A stretch of 20,056 bases of DNA, taken from a virus. The notes below the pieces were generated by a model. The model had not been told where the DNA came from and made no database searches. It saw only the letters and a program-made list of their open reading frames with translations. The position numbers and the translations under genes are program-made. Positions 1 to 6,388 of the stretch are shown here, one piece after another (the stretch's first letter is position 1; each line of letters begins with the position of its first letter). The DNA lies in the IMG/VR virus record IMGVR_UViG_3300046755_000075, positions 1 through 20,056 of that record. One strand, given 5' to 3'.

Positions 1-60
1 ACCTTTTTTCTTCATGCCCTTTTGGACATATCCTTGCCAACAAGAGCCTCGTTCGCTCAT
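1..60 (-). CDS. N-terminus of a small CWxGY-type protein (cut by window edge)
   Basis: The ATG is at 60-58 and the frame is open to the window edge, so only about 20 residues are visible. They read MSERGSCWQGYVQKGMKKKG. The CWxGYxxxGMKxKG pattern is one I remember from very short, basic proteins of marine phages, which usually continue into a Pro-Asn-Cys-Val-Pro segment; that part lies outside the window. The start overlaps the stop of the gene at 57-302 in an ATGA arrangement, which supports translation by coupling. Function unknown. Confidence 0.6.
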   Translation of the reverse strand, partial: MSERGSCWQGYVQKGMKKKG

Positions 61-302
61 TTTAACAAGTCACCGTAATAGTTTTTCAATTCATTGTTAG
101 ATAAATTAATATCACCTGATTCATGTTTTATAAATTTACCTTGATAAGCTTTTTTAGGTCCCCAATCTTTTCTTTTTGTACCTGATGGATCTTTTATTTT
201 TCCCGCACATATTTTACTAGCGTATGCATTCGCATATGCAGACGGGTAAACTTTAAATTTTCTTTTTGCGGCCGCTTTGCCTCTAGCACATAGTTTTGTC
301 AT
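57..302 (-). CDS. Small basic Cys-containing protein, conserved marine-phage type
   Basis: 81 residues, very rich in Lys, Arg and Ala, with a CARGKAAAKRKFKVYPSAYA stretch near the N-terminus (residues 5-24) and a second Cys at residue 32. I recall this motif (RGKAAAKxKFxVYPSAYAN) from a family of unknown function in marine phages and environmental genomes, filed as a DUF whose number I cannot state with certainty. AAGAGG lies about 10 bases before the ATG. The stop overlaps the next ATG as ATGA. High charge suggests nucleic-acid or virion association, but that is inference only. Confidence 0.75.
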   Translation of the reverse strand: MTKLCARGKAAAKRKFKVYPSAYANAYASKICAGKIKDPSGTKRKDWGPKKAYQGKFIKHESGDINLSNNELKNYYGDLLK

Positions 303-355
303 GCTGTTTAAGCCTCTTTCTGTTGTACAACTTCTTAGATTGTACCACTCTTGGC

Positions 356-499
356 CTAAACAGTAAATGTCCTAGCGAGAGGATTCTTTTTATTGGATTT
401 TTTAGCTTGAAATTTCTTTTTTTCTTTTTTCTTTTCATCTTTGGCACCTCTTAACTTGCCATCAACCTGTTGTGTCATTTGTGATCTTGTTATAGCCAT
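356..499 (-). CDS. 47-aa Lys-rich protein with MAITRSQ start
   Basis: The ORF starts in a TAATG overlap with the stop of the M15 peptidase gene (taa at 501-499, ATG at 499-497) and ends with TAG at 358-356. It starts MAITRSQMTQQVDGK, then has a Lys-dominated centre and ends in PLARTFTV. The first seven residues almost match the start of the major capsid protein at 4279 (MAISRSQ), and the DNA over the two starts is nearly identical. The exact stop/start overlap and the protein-like N-terminus support a real gene. Role unknown; an internal or DNA-binding virion peptide would fit the charge, but this is speculative. Confidence 0.6.
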   Translation of the reverse strand: MAITRSQMTQQVDGKLRGAKDEKKKEKKKFQAKKSNKKNPLARTFTV

Positions 500-975
500 T
501 ATACTAAATCTACTGCCTTTCCTATTATTGGTTTATACTTTGTTTTACCCTCTGATTTGTACGCATGCAAGAACTGTTTTCTTGGTTGGTCAGGTGTATA
601 GCTACAATGAATCCATCCGCTGTTAGGTTCACCGGGAGTGTAGAACTCAAGAATGAGCTGGTCATACGGAAGGTTCTTATTAATCCAATCAGCTAATTCA
701 GCATTGTCGGTTCCTATACATTCGAAGTCTGCCGCCTCAGCTTTTGCATGTTGGCTGTTGACTGAGCTGCCAATTTTTAGGCACAACTGTTCTGAACGGA
801 ATCCGCTAGTAACTTTTACTCTTCCGAAGTGATCACGTACCGGTTGCAGTATATTTTCACACAATGCTTTTAGTTTTTCTATTTGACCAGAATTAGGGTT
901 GTTATTTATATCCAACCTAATTGCTGTATCTGATTTAATTAGCTCTTGAAGAGAAAAATTTCTTGTCAATTCCAT
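499..975 (-). CDS. M15-family peptidase, probable phage endolysin
   Basis: 158 residues resembling the short single-domain M15 (D-Ala-D-Ala carboxypeptidase / L-Ala-D-Glu endopeptidase-like) zinc peptidases used by many phages as endolysins that cut peptidoglycan cross-links. The N-terminus (FSLQELIKSDTA) matches the usual family opening. The zinc site is visible: SQHAKAEAAD gives H76 and D83 in HxxxxxxD spacing, and GWIHCS gives H123. E110 or nearby acidic residues could be catalytic. The Gly often found between the first two ligands (SxHxxG) is Ala here. There is no signal peptide, so release would need a holin. GGAG lies 5 bases before the ATG. It ends a chain of small membrane-protein genes, which fits a lysis module. 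Confidence 0.85.
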   Translation of the reverse strand: MELTRNFSLQELIKSDTAIRLDINNNPNSGQIEKLKALCENILQPVRDHFGRVKVTSGFRSEQLCLKIGSSVNSQHAKAEAADFECIGTDNAELADWINKNLPYDQLILEFYTPGEPNSGWIHCSYTPDQPRKQFLHAYKSEGKTKYKPIIGKAVDLV

Positions 976-977
976 AA

Positions 978-1190
978 TTACTCCAATATTAATTTTTTAA
1001 TTGATTTACTACCATCGATGTTCGACTCAAGCTCGGCCATCGACTTTATACACTGATACTGAATATTATTATTTTTATTCGTTCTCGTTGCAACCCTCTT
1101 GCCCTTCAAGCAGTCAGACATAGATTCTTGTATTCTGTGTTCTTTAATCTCACCGTTGACAATCATAAGTAAAGCTATAATCAACTCCAT
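978..1190 (-). CDS. 70-aa conserved protein with hydrophobic N-terminus
   Basis: The first 12 residues (MELIIALLMIVN) are hydrophobic, followed by a polar, Lys/Asn-rich body with two Cys (C28 and C47) and an ISKxxxE-like charged end. The short hydrophobic start may be a signal or membrane anchor. If exported, the two Cys could form a disulfide. The start overlaps the previous stop as TAATG. The position between a coiled-coil membrane protein and the M15 peptidase suggests a lysis accessory role, perhaps spanin-like. No lipobox is visible, so an o-spanin cannot be claimed. I remember near-identical proteins from marine phages but not a function. Confidence 0.7.
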   Translation of the reverse strand: MELIIALLMIVNGEIKEHRIQESMSDCLKGKRVATRTNKNNNIQYQCIKSMAELESNIDGSKSIKKLILE

Positions 1191-1564
1191 TAATGACCCC
1201 CGTTTGCTCTAACTTTGTCTTTTAATTCTTCAATATCAGCTAATGCCTTATCTAACTGTTCTCTTAAAAATTCTATATTAACTTTATTAGTCATGTTCAT
1301 TTCTTGAGTCTGTTCCATTTTCTCAACAGACTTGTACAAATCCTCAATTAAAAATATTTGTTCCTGATCCACGGGTACTTGTTCTGATTTCTTTAACAAA
1401 TCATTTTGAAATAATTCTCTTGATGTCTCCAGAGATACTAATCTAGAAGTCAGCTCAGTATACCCAAGTACTCCCATTGCGACCAGTAAAATCAAACTAG
1501 CTACCGTCTTCATTGGCATTTGCACCTTTGCCTCTTCTCCGATGTTAAGGGGTTTAGTGGACAT
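1190..1564 (-). CDS. Type II membrane protein with periplasmic coiled coil (spanin-like)
   Basis: 124 residues. A short cytoplasmic N-terminus is followed by one transmembrane helix at about residues 19-36 (TVASLILLVAMGVLGY), then a long heptad-rich, Glu/Lys/Leu coiled coil to the end. This N-in/C-out architecture with a periplasmic coiled coil is that of inner-membrane spanins (Rz type), and the gene lies two genes upstream of the M15 endolysin. Sequence identity to any known spanin is not claimed. Coiled-coil membrane proteins of other kinds look the same. Stop and start overlaps with both neighbours are TAATG. Confidence 0.7.
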   Translation of the reverse strand: MSTKPLNIGEEAKVQMPMKTVASLILLVAMGVLGYTELTSRLVSLETSRELFQNDLLKKSEQVPVDQEQIFLIEDLYKSVEKMEQTQEMNMTNKVNIEFLREQLDKALADIEELKDKVRANGGH

Positions 1565-1719
1565 TAAATACCTTGTAATCTTGGATCATTAGATGTGATG
1601 TTCTTAACTGCTTTTGGTCTTGCAATAGAATCTAAACTTCTTTTACGAAGCTGTGCTTTTGCAGACTCAGCTTTCTTTTTTTCGTCTAATTGTTTTTTTA
1701 AATCCCATTTAAAATTCAT
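1564..1719 (-). CDS. 51-aa basic small protein
   Basis: The ATG is at 1719-1717 and the stop TAA at 1566-1564 overlaps the next ATG as TAATG. The SD AAGGAAG lies about 5 bases before the ATG. The peptide begins MNFKWDLKKQLDEKKK, is rich in Lys/Arg/Ala in a helical pattern, and ends NDPRLQGI. No transmembrane segment and no Cys. Coupling on both sides (ATGA upstream, TAATG downstream) and a good SD are the reasons for calling it. Function unknown. Confidence 0.65.
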   Translation of the reverse strand: MNFKWDLKKQLDEKKKAESAKAQLRKRSLDSIARPKAVKNITSNDPRLQGI

Positions 1720-1811
1720 TTCTTCTTCCTTTTGTTAAAGAATATATTATCTATCCATTCACAAACTTTGTCTAGAGTCTCAAAAAATGCATATATAAAT
1801 CTATCTATCAT
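1716..1811 (-). CDS. 31-aa amphipathic/hydrophobic peptide with KRKKK tail
   Basis: The ATG at 1811-1809 overlaps the stop of the 245-aa gene (ATGA), and its own TGA at 1718-1716 overlaps the next ATG (ATGA). The peptide starts MIDRFIYAFFETLDK, continues through aromatic/aliphatic residues (VCEWIDNIFF) and ends in NKRKKK. A hydrophobic helix followed by a basic tail is typical of very small phage membrane proteins, including some small lysis proteins. I remember similar short ORFs (xFDRFLxAFF...KKRK) in marine phages. The perfect overlaps on both sides make translation likely; the role is not known. Confidence 0.6.
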   Translation of the reverse strand: MIDRFIYAFFETLDKVCEWIDNIFFNKRKKK

Positions 1812-2545
1812 TCGTAACTTTTATCCTCTGCTTTTATTTTTTCTGCATTTTCGTATTGTTTTTGCTCTTCAACATACCCCTCCATAAGAATATCATTTAC
1901 TGATTTTTCTTTTTCTTTCATTTGATAAAACATTTTATCACTATCTTCTGTAACCATATCATTATCTTCCGCATCCCAATATGTAGTTTGAACTTTATAG
2001 TCTGGCCAGCTGTTATCAGTAGTATAACTATTAATGTGCCACAGAATACGATTATTAGGCTGAGCTGCATAATTACCGTTATCAAGAGCCAATATATGCG
2101 CACACTTATGCTCTTGAGGAATTTCAGAATGTTCTGTGTCCAAAATATTAACGTCTGGATGTGCCCAATCAATCGTGAAAAGATATTTTCCATGATAGAA
2201 TTTTTTATCTAATCCTAGATACTTACCAGCTACACCATCCAGCCAATCAAAACAAGTAACACTAGGCCAATAGCTAAAACTATTCCACAATTCCAATTCA
2301 TGTACTTGCATATTCGGCACGTCGGATCTATCAAAAGATTTTTGATAAAATGCTGATATAGGTAAACGCCAGTAGCACGCACCGTTTGGTAACATGATAT
2401 TGAATAAGAGCGCACGACCTGAGATAGATGTAATACCGAAGATAACACAGTCTTCACTCTCTTCCATATGTTGTTTAAGATCATATAAATACTCCTTTCT
2501 AAGCTTACAGTATATTGGAGGTATGTTTGCATTCAGATAAGACAT
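1808..2545 (-). CDS. 245-aa conserved marine-phage protein, function unknown
   Basis: 245 residues without transmembrane segments, with many Trp/Tyr and a characteristic N-terminus (MSYLNANIPPIYCKLRKEYL). Recognisable stretches include SGRALLFNIMLPNGACYWRLPISAF and YLFTIDWAHPD. I remember this architecture from cyanophages and SAR11-type phages as a conserved protein of unknown function. The last 40 residues are highly charged (Glu/Lys) and probably helical or disordered. GGAGAG lies about 12 bases before the ATG. Its first 41 bases overlap the 3' end of the small ORF at 2505-2642, and its stop couples to the 31-aa gene. It sits between capsid and lysis genes. No catalytic motif is visible. 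Confidence 0.85.
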   Translation of the reverse strand: MSYLNANIPPIYCKLRKEYLYDLKQHMEESEDCVIFGITSISGRALLFNIMLPNGACYWRLPISAFYQKSFDRSDVPNMQVHELELWNSFSYWPSVTCFDWLDGVAGKYLGLDKKFYHGKYLFTIDWAHPDVNILDTEHSEIPQEHKCAHILALDNGNYAAQPNNRILWHINSYTTDNSWPDYKVQTTYWDAEDNDMVTEDSDKMFYQMKEKEKSVNDILMEGYVEEQKQYENAEKIKAEDKSYE

Positions 2546-2642
2546 GTTTATATTTTTCTCTCCAATAATTTTTTCTTTCTAGCAGTCTAATTTTGTATTC
2601 TAGTTTATCAATACCTAATATCTTTTTCAACCAACTTAACAT
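2505..2642 (-). CDS. 45-aa helical small protein overlapping its neighbour
   Basis: The second ATG (2642-2640) is 9 bases after the SD AAGGAG; an ATG two codons earlier (2648) is also possible but only 3 bases from the SD. The peptide begins MLSWLKKILGIDKLEYKIRL and continues as a basic heptad-like helix, with one Cys near the end. The 5' end lies inside the last codons of the gene at 2636-2956, and the 3' end overlaps the first 41 bases of the 245-aa gene. I recall MLxWLKKxLGxDKLExxI starts in small phage proteins. The long overlap lowers confidence. Confidence 0.5.
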   Translation of the reverse strand: MLSWLKKILGIDKLEYKIRLLERKNYWREKYKHVLSECKHTSNIL

Positions 2643-2956
2643 TTCCATCTTCTCCTTGCAGCACATATTCTCTTGTCTGGAGTTTTACTACAATTAACAT
2701 TATGCATTTTCATTTGACCTGCTGATCTTGCACAATATGACTTACGTCTTTTTGAAGCTTTACTTCCTTTCTTAACTGTACCTGTAACTGCTGTTTTTAA
2801 TTTAGATCCAGGGTTTTTTCTTCTGTAGGCAGCAACACCTGCTCTTGTCATTCCTGCACCTGATTTTGTAGATCGAAAATTTTTTTTATTTCGCGCAGGC
2901 ATTCCACCTTTTGCGAAACCATCGATCTCTATACCTAAGTCAGCATAGTAGTCCAT
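2636..2956 (-). CDS. Lys/Arg/Cys-rich conserved phage protein (NPGSKLKTAVTG family)
   Basis: 106 residues, strongly basic. After a short acidic start there is a Gly-Gly segment (FAKGGMPARN), then GVAAYRRKNPGSKLKTAVTG, KASKRRKSYCARSAGQMKMH, and a final CxxxxxKRICAARRRWKC. Four Cys (residues 75, 89, 97 and 106) could bind metal. I remember this conserved core from cyanophages and other marine viruses as a domain of unknown function; the DUF number is not certain. It follows the capsid genes, so a DNA-compacting or virion-internal role is conceivable but unproven. AGG lies 6 bases before the ATG, with only 7 bases to the upstream stop. Confidence 0.8.
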   Translation of the reverse strand: MDYYADLGIEIDGFAKGGMPARNKKNFRSTKSGAGMTRAGVAAYRRKNPGSKLKTAVTGTVKKGSKASKRRKSYCARSAGQMKMHNVNCSKTPDKRICAARRRWKC

Positions 2957-2963
2957 GTTTTAC

Positions 2964-3284
2964 CTATGATGTTAATCCTGGAGCTGAGTATTTATCAGTT
3001 AGTAATGTGTATGCGGTAACGTTAGTTTTTGTTTTGCAAAAAATACCTTTTGGAAAAGGAATACCATCTTCTGGAAAAGAAAAGTTAATCACATCACCTG
3101 TAGGAACATCTAATAATAAAAGTGTAGTTCCTGAGTTTGAAGTTGTTGTTAATTCTAAAACACCAGCTCCACCACCGCTTGAAGCTACAATAATTCCTCT
3201 TAATCTGATTGGGCCTTCTATGATTGCAGTTGCACCTGCGTTAGCAGTTGATCTAGTTGCTTGTATATCGCTTTTGTATCCCAT
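2964..3284 (-). CDS. Small beta-rich virion-type protein
   Basis: 106 residues, Gly/Thr/Ser/Val-rich, with alternating hydrophobic pattern typical of beta-sandwich structural proteins. It opens MGYKSDIQATRSTANAGATA and contains a Gly-rich turn (SSGGGAG) and PEDGIPFPKGI before ending TLLTDKYSAPGLTS. I recall homologues next to major capsid genes of marine phages. It lies 62 bases downstream of the capsid gene and beyond its terminator hairpin, so it may be expressed at a lower level. A decoration, head-fibre or tail-associated role would fit, but none can be shown from sequence. Confidence 0.75.
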   Translation of the reverse strand: MGYKSDIQATRSTANAGATAIIEGPIRLRGIIVASSGGGAGVLELTTTSNSGTTLLLLDVPTGDVINFSFPEDGIPFPKGIFCKTKTNVTAYTLLTDKYSAPGLTS

Positions 3285-3303
3285 AATAAATCCTATTATA
3301 AAC

Positions 3304-3336
3304 TTTAAATATAGGGGCGTAAAGTACGCCCCTATA
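3304..3336 (-). terminator. Rho-independent terminator after the major capsid gene
   Basis: TATAGGGGCGT at 3310-3320 and ACGCCCCTATA at 3326-3336 are perfect inverted repeats; an added A-T pair makes 12 bp around a 3-base loop. Read on the minus strand, the stem is preceded by ATTTT and followed by TTTAAAGTT, a modest U-tract. It starts 11 bases past the capsid stop codon. Either partial termination or a 3' end stabiliser for abundant capsid mRNA is possible. Confidence 0.8.
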
Positions 3337-3346
3337 AAATATCTTA

Positions 3347-4279
3347 TTACGCTCCTGGAGAACCGAAGATTCCTCTAGGGTCAGACCAACCGAAGCTGTA
3401 TCTTTCTCTAGCTTTGAATCTAACGTTACCAGTATCGAAATCACCTTCAATAGCAGTTTTGATAGGACTTCTTACGAAGTTCTTCAAGCCATTAGGTGCA
3501 TCAGTCATAATGAAGAATGCATCAGTATCAGTTAAGAAATGGTTAATTCTGTAACCTTCTGGAACCATACCCATGTTCATCATTGCGTTGATGTCGTTTT
3601 TCGCAAACGCATTTGATCCACCTGGAGTTGTAGATAAAGGTGATTTCATGATTCTCTCAGCAGTAAATTGTAATTCTTTTGGAATTATCATTTTTCTACC
3701 TTGTAGAGCGATCTTTAATCCTCTTTCGTCTACGAACGCCGCGATGTCAATCAACGCTTGTTCTAACGAAGTTTCTGACAAATCAGAAGCAGTAGAAAGT
3801 TCATTTCTGAAAGTTCCACCATTTGCTAAAGGGTGATCAGTAGTCATAAGTGCTTTACCGTCACCACCATTGTATGAACCACCAGTGTCAAAACCGTTGT
3901 TCAAAATGTTAGCAGCTGTGATTTGTTTAGATTGCGCCATTGATCTTGCAAGAGCTCTTGTGTATCTGCCTGCTAATCTGTCGTATAAGTTATCTTCGAT
4001 AGCCTCTTCCGTGATCGCGAATCCTAGCGCCACAGTATTGTGAGTGTATCTTGATGTATACGCTTCAGTAGCTTGGTCCATAGTGACCATAGCACCTTCT
4101 GCTTTAGTAGCAGCAGTGCCGAAGCCAGATAACATTACTTCTTCTTCAAACGCTCTGTCTGAAGACTCTGAAGCAAAGATCTCTGCGTGTTCATTGTCGT
4201 ATCTGTTATATTCCAGGCCAAACAGTGCGTTCAATCCTGGCTCTAGTTCTTTAACTAGTTGTGATCTTGATATAGCCAT
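3347..4279 (-). CDS. Major capsid protein
   Basis: 310 residues. The N-terminus (MAISRSQLVKELEPGLNALF) followed by GLEYNRYDNEHAEIF and SSDRAFEEEVMLSGFG, and the C-terminus FKARERYSFGWSDPRGIFGS, are the pattern I recognise from HK97-fold major capsid proteins of tailed phages, resembling the Mu gpT-like major head subunit type. It would form the icosahedral shell on the scaffold encoded at 5390-6376. The internal MSQ/AARS stretch (ARSMAQSKQITAANILNN) also belongs to that family. AGGAG lies about 8 bases before the ATG. The gene sits between a putative decoration protein and a strong terminator. Slightly higher GC than flanking genes fits high expression. The first seven residues recur in the 47-aa ORF at 356-499. 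Confidence 0.92.
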   Translation of the reverse strand: MAISRSQLVKELEPGLNALFGLEYNRYDNEHAEIFASESSDRAFEEEVMLSGFGTAATKAEGAMVTMDQATEAYTSRYTHNTVALGFAITEEAIEDNLYDRLAGRYTRALARSMAQSKQITAANILNNGFDTGGSYNGGDGKALMTTDHPLANGGTFRNELSTASDLSETSLEQALIDIAAFVDERGLKIALQGRKMIIPKELQFTAERIMKSPLSTTPGGSNAFAKNDINAMMNMGMVPEGYRINHFLTDTDAFFIMTDAPNGLKNFVRSPIKTAIEGDFDTGNVRFKARERYSFGWSDPRGIFGSPGA

Positions 4280-4282
4280 AAA

Positions 4283-4861
4283 TTATACTCCTGTTCCTTG
4301 ATCGTAGAAGTGATTGTTAATTCTAACTAACACATCCACGTTCGCGCTTCCAGCAGTTTCGTTTTGCGTGTCTTGCGAAACGTCAATTGCTTGAAGGACA
4401 GTTCCACTTGTTGTTAATCCAGAAACACTAAAGTCCATTTGAACTTCAGAAATTCCAGTTAAAGTGTTACCTGCACCTGTTGTTATTGCAAAGTTTTTAA
4501 AGATGTCTGCCACAGCAAACGCTCCATCAGAGTCTACTGAATAAACTACATGCGGGTCATCGATGACGTTAGCGACGATGTCACTAGCGGCAACTCCACC
4601 AGGGTAGTAGTTTTTCCAAGTAGGCTTTTGAGTAGTAGGGTCTGTGTAGAACACTCCGTTAAAAACGCCAACGACTAGATCGGAAGTATTAGCAACCGCT
4701 CTTTCGATACCACCACCTGTAACAGGTTTTACCAAGTCACCTTGAAAAATCGCAGTAGCATAACCACTTGCGATTCTGTATCTGTTTTGTGCGTTAATAA
4801 ACGGAGAGCCATCTAACTTTCTTACCGGTCTTAGACCGTATTTTTCAGCTACATTAGCCAT
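4283..4861 (-). CDS. Virion structural protein, possible capsid decoration
   Basis: 192 residues, no charged clusters, rich in Val, Thr, Gly and Asn with beta-strand periodicity. It begins MANVAEKYGLRPVRKLDGSP and contains GDLVKPVTGGG and VVGVFNGVFYTDP; this opening is one I recall from proteins encoded immediately upstream of marine phage capsid genes. The beta-rich composition, the spacing of 3 bases to the capsid ATG and the strong SD (AAGGAG, 9 bases from the ATG) suggest a stoichiometric head protein such as a decoration/cement protein. That specific role is inferred from position, not from motif. Confidence 0.8.
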   Translation of the reverse strand: MANVAEKYGLRPVRKLDGSPFINAQNRYRIASGYATAIFQGDLVKPVTGGGIERAVANTSDLVVGVFNGVFYTDPTTQKPTWKNYYPGGVAASDIVANVIDDPHVVYSVDSDGAFAVADIFKNFAITTGAGNTLTGISEVQMDFSVSGLTTSGTVLQAIDVSQDTQNETAGSANVDVLVRINNHFYDQGTGV

Positions 4862-4917
4862 AGTTGTTTTCTCCTTTTATTGTTTAACATTTACTTGTAG
4901 TGGTGATTACCAAAAAA

Positions 4918-5388
4918 TTAATTTTTGTTTCCTCCACCAAAAGTTACGCGAGATTGTCTACTAATATTAATAGGCATCTCAGGTCGTTGTTCCTTCATGA
5001 CATCGTTGTCCACCGCGGTAACTCTATCTTGAGTAATTCTTTTGAAATACTCAGCACGGCTTTTTGCAATCTCTTCCGGTATCCTTCCCAACACAAGGCC
5101 AGCAACCCCGATCAACCCTGCGTAAGTTCCTTGAGCTATGATTGGATAACCATGATCACCTAATTGATTTTTAATCTCTTCGGCTCTCACAAATTCCCAA
5201 CCTTCTCTCATTTTCTTAGATACGTTAGCCGTATCTTGGAAACCCATACTTTCGGTTCTGATCCATCTATGAACATAACCGTCTGGCGCAGGTGGTGCAT
5301 CCAGAGATGATGGTGGCGTCCAAGGTTTTAACCTTGTTTCTTTTTTTTCTTCAGACGCGCGTGAAGTTCTTTTTACATTGTCGCTCAT
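4918..5388 (-). CDS. Conserved capsid-module protein (156 aa)
   Basis: 156 residues. A disordered basic start is followed by APDGYVHRWIRTESMGFQDT and VSKKMREGWEFVRAEE, the hallmark of a conserved marine-phage protein encoded between scaffold and capsid genes. A hydrophobic Gly-rich segment (about residues 88-104, GTYAGLIGVAGLVLGRIP) is followed by EEIAKSRAEYFKRIT, and the tail ends VTFGGGNKN. The hydrophobic stretch includes Gly and may be a turn rather than a membrane helix. AAGGAGG lies 6 bases before the ATG. It starts directly after the scaffold stop. A head-assembly role is likely from context; a precise function is unknown to me. Confidence 0.8.
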   Translation of the reverse strand: MSDNVKRTSRASEEKKETRLKPWTPPSSLDAPPAPDGYVHRWIRTESMGFQDTANVSKKMREGWEFVRAEEIKNQLGDHGYPIIAQGTYAGLIGVAGLVLGRIPEEIAKSRAEYFKRITQDRVTAVDNDVMKEQRPEMPINISRQSRVTFGGGNKN

Positions 5389-5389
5389 T

Positions 5390-6376
5390 CTATACCTCCT
5401 TCACGAATTTAGCGTATTCTTCTAGTGGCACCCCTAATTTTTTGGCAATCGCCACCTGTGATTTGGTGAGTCTCACAGATCTACGTCCCTGCTGAGATCT
5501 TCCAGCAGAAGCAACTTTTTGGACGGGTCTTCGTTGCTCTTGACTAGCAAAACGATGAGGGAAATTATCCTTCATTCGTTTGTCTATCTCATTATAGTAC
5601 TCATCACTTTCAACATCAACACCCATGCCCACTAGATCTTCGTGCACAGTCATTGCTGCATTTGTCATGATTTTATCATTACCAAACCAAGCATTTTTAG
5701 TCGCCCAATCCTTAGCTTTACCGCTAGGTTCAGATTGTTCAACCTGTTGTTCTTGGGTTGGCTCCTCTTTTGGTGCATTTTTCTGCTCTTCAAGCTGTTT
5801 TAATCTAGCTTCTCTATCAGCCATCTTGATTCTAGCTTTTTCTTTTTCAACAGTTAATTGAGTCATCTCGTCATTAGCCTGCATGATTGCTTCCGCATCA
5901 TTAGACTCAATTGCGTCCTTCAACTTCTTCTTAACTTGTTCTCTTTGAGCATCAACTCTTGCATCAAACTCTTTCAGATATTTTTCATCTGTAGAATCAT
6001 ATTTTGTTTGAGTATCATCGTACTTTTTTTGTAAACCTTTAGCAAAATCCAAAGCCGCTTGTTCTCTTCTTTCTGCTTCTCTAAATTTCCTAGTAAGTTT
6101 ATCTATTCTTTTTTTAACAGATTCAGAAACTTCACTTAAATTATCAGGTTCTGATTGTTGTTTTGTTTCTTGTACAGGTTCTTCTTGAACTTCTTCAACC
6201 GCAATATCTTCTTTGGGTTGTTCCCTATCGTGTTCAGTGTAACCTAAATCAACTTCACCAGCATTTAAGTCTGGTTGTTTCGATTCTTCCTGTTTTGTTT
6301 CTTCAACCTTAACATCTGTTTCTTTAACATCATCAAGATCAATTTCTACTTCAGGATTTTTATTTGCATCACTCAT
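5390..6376 (-). CDS. Capsid scaffolding-type protein
   Basis: 328 residues of the composition expected for a phage scaffold. Residues 1-85 are highly acidic (Glu/Asp/Gln) and disordered; about 86-205 form a long charged coiled coil with KRIDKLTRKFREAERREQAA; a Gln/Glu/Pro linker follows. The C-terminal 100 residues carry a helical region (WATKNAWFGNDKIM) and a basic end with VRLTKSQVAIAKKLGVPLEE. Basic C-terminal helices of scaffolds bind capsid protein in well-studied phages. Position just upstream of the capsid genes supports the call. AAGGAG lies 9 bases before the ATG. No protease motif is visible, so it is not obviously a protease-scaffold fusion. Confidence 0.8.
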   Translation of the reverse strand: MSDANKNPEVEIDLDDVKETDVKVEETKQEESKQPDLNAGEVDLGYTEHDREQPKEDIAVEEVQEEPVQETKQQSEPDNLSEVSESVKKRIDKLTRKFREAERREQAALDFAKGLQKKYDDTQTKYDSTDEKYLKEFDARVDAQREQVKKKLKDAIESNDAEAIMQANDEMTQLTVEKEKARIKMADREARLKQLEEQKNAPKEEPTQEQQVEQSEPSGKAKDWATKNAWFGNDKIMTNAAMTVHEDLVGMGVDVESDEYYNEIDKRMKDNFPHRFASQEQRRPVQKVASAGRSQQGRRSVRLTKSQVAIAKKLGVPLEEYAKFVKEV

Positions 6377-6388
6377 GATGTGTTCTCC

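Noticed and set aside
1918-2193. 91- and 100-codon minus-strand frames inside the 245-aa gene
   Set aside because: They are alternate-frame readings of the conserved 245-aa gene without SD signals.
2911-3378. 155-codon plus-strand frame
   Set aside because: It is antisense to the 106-aa structural gene and runs through the capsid terminator hairpin.
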